Positions 31,145-34,849 of a stretch of 34,849 bases of DNA are shown in pieces. Position 1 is the first letter of the stretch, and each line of letters begins with the position of its first letter. This DNA is from an uncultured Acidobacteriia bacterium (lineage in GTDB: Bacteria > Acidobacteriota > Terriglobia > Bryobacterales > Bryobacteraceae): assembly GCA_903881085.1 (NCBI GenBank), contig CAIRSA010000562.1, positions 1 to 34,849 on the forward strand, in the 5' to 3' direction. The position numbers were made by a program, and so were the translations under genes. The notes beneath the pieces are model-generated. The model was not told the DNA's origin and did not search any database. It saw nothing but the letters and a program-made list of their open reading frames with translations.

Positions 31145-34100
31145 ATGCGCCTCATAACTTTGTTACTCGCCGCATCCCTGGCCTACGCCCAAAACCCCTA
31201 CGGTCGCATCACCGGGCACATCACAGACTCCGCCGGCGCCCACATCCCCAACGCCACCCTGACCATCCTCAACACCCAAACCAACGCCCGCGCCGCCGCC
31301 ACCACCAACGCCACCGGCGTCTTCGATGTCCCCAACCTCAACCCCGGCATCTACCGCCTCACCGTCCAGCTCACCGGCTTCAAAACCTACAACCGCGGCC
31401 CCATCGAACTCCGCATCGGTGAAGTGCTCAACGTCGACGTCCCCCTCGAACTCGGCAACCTCAGCGAATCCGTCACCGTGGAATCCCAGGCCTCGCAGCT
31501 CGAAGAATCCACCGCCTCGCTCGGCCAGGTAGTCGATAACCGCCGCATCCAGGAACTCCCTCTCCCCGGCCAGAACCCGATGTACCTCACCCTCATGACG
31601 CCCGGCGTCATTACCACCAACGCCGCCACCCACGGCTGGCTCCCGCTGGCTACTGACGCCATCTCCAACATCGCCTCCAACGGCGCGCGCACCGGCACCA
31701 ACGAATTCTCGCTCGATGGCCTCCCCAACATGTCGCGGAGCGGCCAGATCTCCTTCTCGCCCCCGCCCGAAACCGTCCAGGAATTCAAAGTCGAAACCGC
31801 CACTTACTCCGCCACCTCCGGCCACTTCATGGGCGCCAACATCAACATGGTTCTTAAAAGCGGCACCAACCAGCTCCACGGCGTGCTCAACTATTCCTAC
31901 TACAACCGCGCCCTTTCATCGGTCCCGTTCTTCGCCAACAAGTCCATCTACGACCTCTCCACCGGCCCCGTCACGCAGGACAAAATCAACAAGTATTTCC
32001 CCGGCGCAACCACCGAACGCTACCGCGCCAGCATGAGCGGCCCCCTCGTCATCCCCAAACTCTACGACGGCCGCAACCGCACGTTCTGGATGTTCGGCTG
32101 GGACCGCATCGATCGCGTTCTGCCCCAACAAAACATCCTCACCGTCCCCACCGCGGCCGAGCACGGCGGAGACTTCTCCCAGCTCCTGGCCCTCAACAGC
32201 TCCTATCAGATCTACGACCCCAACACCACCCGCGCCCTCGCCGATGGCCGCTTCCAGCGTGACCCCATCCCTGGCAACATCCTTCCCAAATCCCGCATCG
32301 ATCCCATCGCCGCCAAAATCGTCGCCAAATACGGCCTCCCCAACACCACCGGCACCACTGACGGCCGCAGTAACTTCAACGACGCGAACCCCCGCAATCT
32401 CAACTTCCGATCCTTCACCAGCCGCGCCGACCAGATCCTCTCCGACACCAATCGCCTCTACGGCAGCTACACCCACTCCACCCACCTCGAACAGTATGAC
32501 CGCAGCTTCTCGCCCGATCTCACCCGCGGCCAGGAATTCAACCGCTTCCACGACGCCGTCGCCCTCCATCAGATCCTCACCCTCCGCCCCAACCTAATTG
32601 CCGACCTCTCCTACGGCGTCACCCGCTTCAAGTATTACCAGCGCCCCTACACCCTCGGCTTCGATCTCACCACGCTCGGCATCAACTCCGCCCTCGTCAG
32701 CCAGCTCGATAAAACCTACACCGCCTTCCCTGACGTACAGGTTGATGGCTACACCGAACTTTCCACCGGCTCCGGCAACTTCTGGGCCACCAACACCCAC
32801 TCCGCCCTTGCCAACGTCTCCTACATTCGCGGCTCCCACACCTTCCAATTCGGCGCGCAACTCCGCTCCGTCCTCTCCACCGGCAACACCTGGGGCAACA
32901 TTTCGCCTCTCTACGTCGCCTCCACCACCTACACCAAAGGCCCCTTCAACACCTCCGGCGCATCCGCCATCGGACAGGGCCTGGCGTCGCTTCTGCTCGG
33001 AATCCCCACCGGCGGCTCCGTTTCCAACAACGCCTCCTACGCCGATCACTCCAACTACATCGCCGGCTTCGTTCACGACGATTGGAAACTCAGCCGCACC
33101 GTCACTCTCAACATGGGCCTGCGCTACGAACTCGAAACCCCGGTCACCGAACGCTTCAATCGCTCCAACGTCGGCTACGACTTCTCCTCCGCCAACCCCA
33201 TCCAATCCGCCGCTGCGGCGAAGTACGCCCTCAACCCCATCCCTGAAGTCTCCGCCGCCAACTTCAAAACCACTGGCGGCCTCCTGTTCGCCAATCAGGG
33301 CGGCGTCCAACGGGGTTTATATGGCATCAACGCCAACCTCTTCTCTCCCCGCCTCGGCCTCGCCTGGCGCGTCCTGCCAACCATGGTCATCCGCGGCGGC
33401 TACGGCATCTTTTACGATTCCATTGGCGCCGATCAGAACGACGTCACACAGCAGGGCTTCTCCCAATCCACCGATCTCACCCCTTCGCTCGATAACGGCC
33501 TCACCTACCGCGCCACCCTCGCCAACCCGTTCCCCTCCGGCCTCGTCAGCTCCGCCGGCTCCAGCGCAGGACTCAAAACTTTCCTCGGCCGCTCCATCAC
33601 TTTCTATGACCCCAACCGCCACGCCGGCCACATGCAGCGCTGGAGCATCAACATCCAAAAGCAGCTCCCCAACCGCATCTTGATCGACATCGGCTACACC
33701 GGCTCAAAAGCCAATGGCCTTACCGTCTCGCAAGGCCTCGACCCCACGCCCGCGCAATTCCTCAGCACATCTTTCTTCCGTGACCAGCCCGTGATTGACG
33801 CGCTCGCCAAGACGTACGCCAACCCCTTCCTCGGCATGCCGGAATTCGCCGGCAGCGGCCTCACCGGCAACACGGTCGCCCGCTCGCAGCTCTTGCGCCC
33901 CTACCCGCAGTTCACCGGACTCACCGGTTCCTACGGCGACGGCTGGTCGGCCTACAATTCGTTACCGTTCCGTATCGAAAAGCGCTTCACGCACGGCTAC
34001 ACCGCGCAGGCCACGTACACCTGGTCCAAGCTGCTGTTGGCCGCTGACAAGCTCAACAACACCGATACCGTTTTGAATAAAGTGATCGCCGGCCAGGACC

Positions 34101-34636
34101 GCACCCACCAGTTCGTCGCCACCGGCATCTATGAAATCCCCGTGGGCAAAGGCCGCCGCTATCTCGCCACCGCGCCAAAATTTGTTGACTATATCCTCGG
34201 CGGCTGGCAAGTCGAAGCCATGTGGACCAAAGCCAGTGGTCCGTCGCTCGATTGGGGCAACGTAGCATTCTACGGCGTGTACAGCAACATCGCCATCCCC
34301 AACAACGAAAAAACGCCCACGCACTGGTTCAATACCGATGCGGGCTTCGAAAAATCGACCGCGAAGCAGCTCGCCAGCAACGTCCGCTTCTTTCCCACGC
34401 GCACCAGCGGAGCCCGTTCTGATGGCACGGATAATTGGAATCTGTCGACGATGAAGAACTTCCGCATCACGGAGCGCCTGCGCTTTCAGCTCCGCGCCGA
34501 AGCGCAGGACGCGCTCAACCACGCCATGTTCGCCGCCCCGAATACCGACCCCACCAGCTCGTTATTCGGCCAGGTCTCCGCCACGCAATTCTCAGAACAA
34601 CGCCGCCTCAACCTGATCGGCAGATTGGATTGGTAG
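31145..34636 (+). CDS. TonB-dependent outer-membrane receptor, Oar-like, with carboxypeptidase-regulatory domain
   Basis: A 1163-residue protein with a signal peptide (MRLITLLLAASLAYAQ). Residues about 17-100 form the carboxypeptidase-regulatory-like domain (GRITGHITDSAGAHIPNATLTI, TTNATGVFDVPNLNPGIYRLTVQLTGF). The plug follows at about 115-230 (LPLPGQNPMYLTLMTPGV, GTNEFSLDGLPN, VQEFKVETATYSATSGHFMGANINMVLKSGTNQLHG). The rest is a long beta barrel rich in aromatic and Asn residues, ending in Trp, as outer-membrane proteins do. Acidobacteria carry many of these very large receptors, thought to import glycans or other polymers. Size and order are normal, and no frame break is seen. It ends 4 bp before a gene stump on the other strand. 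Confidence 0.93.
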   Translation: MRLITLLLAASLAYAQNPYGRITGHITDSAGAHIPNATLTILNTQTNARAAATTNATGVFDVPNLNPGIYRLTVQLTGFKTYNRGPIELRIGEVLNVDVPLELGNLSESVTVESQASQLEESTASLGQVVDNRRIQELPLPGQNPMYLTLMTPGVITTNAATHGWLPLATDAISNIASNGARTGTNEFSLDGLPNMSRSGQISFSPPPETVQEFKVETATYSATSGHFMGANINMVLKSGTNQLHGVLNYSYYNRALSSVPFFANKSIYDLSTGPVTQDKINKYFPGATTERYRASMSGPLVIPKLYDGRNRTFWMFGWDRIDRVLPQQNILTVPTAAEHGGDFSQLLALNSSYQIYDPNTTRALADGRFQRDPIPGNILPKSRIDPIAAKIVAKYGLPNTTGTTDGRSNFNDANPRNLNFRSFTSRADQILSDTNRLYGSYTHSTHLEQYDRSFSPDLTRGQEFNRFHDAVALHQILTLRPNLIADLSYGVTRFKYYQRPYTLGFDLTTLGINSALVSQLDKTYTAFPDVQVDGYTELSTGSGNFWATNTHSALANVSYIRGSHTFQFGAQLRSVLSTGNTWGNISPLYVASTTYTKGPFNTSGASAIGQGLASLLLGIPTGGSVSNNASYADHSNYIAGFVHDDWKLSRTVTLNMGLRYELETPVTERFNRSNVGYDFSSANPIQSAAAAKYALNPIPEVSAANFKTTGGLLFANQGGVQRGLYGINANLFSPRLGLAWRVLPTMVIRGGYGIFYDSIGADQNDVTQQGFSQSTDLTPSLDNGLTYRATLANPFPSGLVSSAGSSAGLKTFLGRSITFYDPNRHAGHMQRWSINIQKQLPNRILIDIGYTGSKANGLTVSQGLDPTPAQFLSTSFFRDQPVIDALAKTYANPFLGMPEFAGSGLTGNTVARSQLLRPYPQFTGLTGSYGDGWSAYNSLPFRIEKRFTHGYTAQATYTWSKLLLAADKLNNTDTVLNKVIAGQDRTHQFVATGIYEIPVGKGRRYLATAPKFVDYILGGWQVEAMWTKASGPSLDWGNVAFYGVYSNIAIPNNEKTPTHWFNTDAGFEKSTAKQLASNVRFFPTRTSGARSDGTDNWNLSTMKNFRITERLRFQLRAEAQDALNHAMFAAPNTDPTSSLFGQVSATQFSEQRRLNLIGRLDW

Positions 34637-34640
34637 AGAT

Positions 34641-34709
34641 CTAATCCTCCACCGTCTCCATCTCTACAAACCGTAACGCTGCAGCATCCGCCACCCCCGG
34701 GTCCACCAC
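34641..34709 (-). pseudogene. C-terminal stump of an unknown gene cut by the right IS
   Basis: On the minus strand the frame from the IS junction reads VVDPGVADAAALRFVEM then ETVED and a stop at 34643-34641. It has acidic, coding-like codon use and ends just 4 bp from the TonB receptor stop. The 5' part must lie beyond the IS. The family is not recognisable from 22 residues. Confidence 0.5.
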
Positions 34710-34849
34710 CATAAGCGTTTACTTAAGGATTGTGTTTTTTAAGCCACCGCGCTATGCTGTTTGCATATGAAACAACCATCCTCGGTACTTACGGAATTGG
34801 ACGACTGGAGCATCCTGTCTTCGTTCTTGCCGGAGGGTTGGCGTCAAAA
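34709..34849 (+). mobile_element. Right IS end, same element as the left end, truncated by the window edge
   Basis: This is the inverted copy of 1-139 with two more bases. The IS end sequence runs from 34709 (next to CCACCA of the cut gene), and the transposase ATG is at 34767, so the leader is about 58 bp. The copy reads rightward out of the window. The other IS end is not visible, so the target duplication cannot be checked. Confidence 0.8.
34767..34849 (+). CDS. Transposase N-terminus (partial, runs off the right edge)
   Basis: An open frame from ATG 34767 to the end (27 full codons), identical to the left-end frame. The peptide starts MKQPSSVLTELDDWS and ends FLPEGWRQ. The family is probably IS4, on N-terminal resemblance only. 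Confidence 0.6.
   Translation, partial: MKQPSSVLTELDDWSILSSFLPEGWRQ

Noticed and set aside
31716..33683. Long Ser/Pro/Thr-rich frames in other phases of the TonB receptor gene
   Set aside because: They follow from high-GC codon use in the receptor, with no domain pattern.

Overview
The window looks like a piece of an Acidobacteriota chromosome, most like the Bryobacterales/Solibacter group. This is inferred from gene content: a very large TonB-dependent receptor with an N-terminal carboxypeptidase-regulatory-like domain, an ECF sigma factor (sig-70_X6 type) coupled to a Ser/Thr kinase with a TPR tail, HAF-repeat exported proteins, a sulfatase, secreted glycoside hydrolases and a secreted creatininase-like protein. 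No species can be named from sequence alone.

Layout. Both ends are the same 139-bp sequence in inverted orientation (1-139 and 34709-34847). It is the end of one insertion sequence plus the first codons of its transposase, reading outward. The window is therefore probably an assembled contig bounded by two IS copies. At the left, positions 138-3434 form the end of an integrated element: a 5-methylcytosine methyltransferase gene, the IS-truncated start of what is probably its restriction endonuclease partner, a small excisionase-like gene, and a tyrosine integrase that ends beside a tRNA-Gly(CCC). From 3474 on, the sequence looks like ordinary chromosome: a minus-strand CBM9 / DUF4440 / sulfatase operon, cytochrome P460 and a TonB-domain protein on the plus strand, then two minus-strand HAF-repeat genes that share a 33-bp upstream element. 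These lie divergent to an ECF sigma factor/Ser-Thr kinase pair.

The middle holds a minus-strand block: a WD40-repeat protein, a 475-bp gap with four copies of a 53-bp repeat, an AlbA/Schlafen-like regulator and a GH42 glycosidase. A long plus-strand run follows (18844-28608): two exported sugar-active proteins, a DinB-like protein, a GT-C-like membrane protein, a GT2 glycosyltransferase, two methyltransferases (one thiopurine methyltransferase-like), and an ABC importer of the NMT1/THI5 or sulfonate type. The right part has a creatininase-like protein, a lipocalin-like protein, a decayed ECF-sigma remnant, a higBA toxin-antitoxin pair, the TonB-dependent receptor and a gene stump cut by the right IS.

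How it fits together. The chromosomal genes suggest a surface-oriented polysaccharide and sulfated-glycan scavenger: outer-membrane receptor, exported hydrolases, CBM9 and sulfatase. They also include lipid-linked sugar transfer functions and kinase/sigma signalling. The least explained item is the four-unit, gap-free 53-bp repeat array at 17466-17843, whose spacers are G-rich on the transcribed strand and include one canonical G-quadruplex motif.
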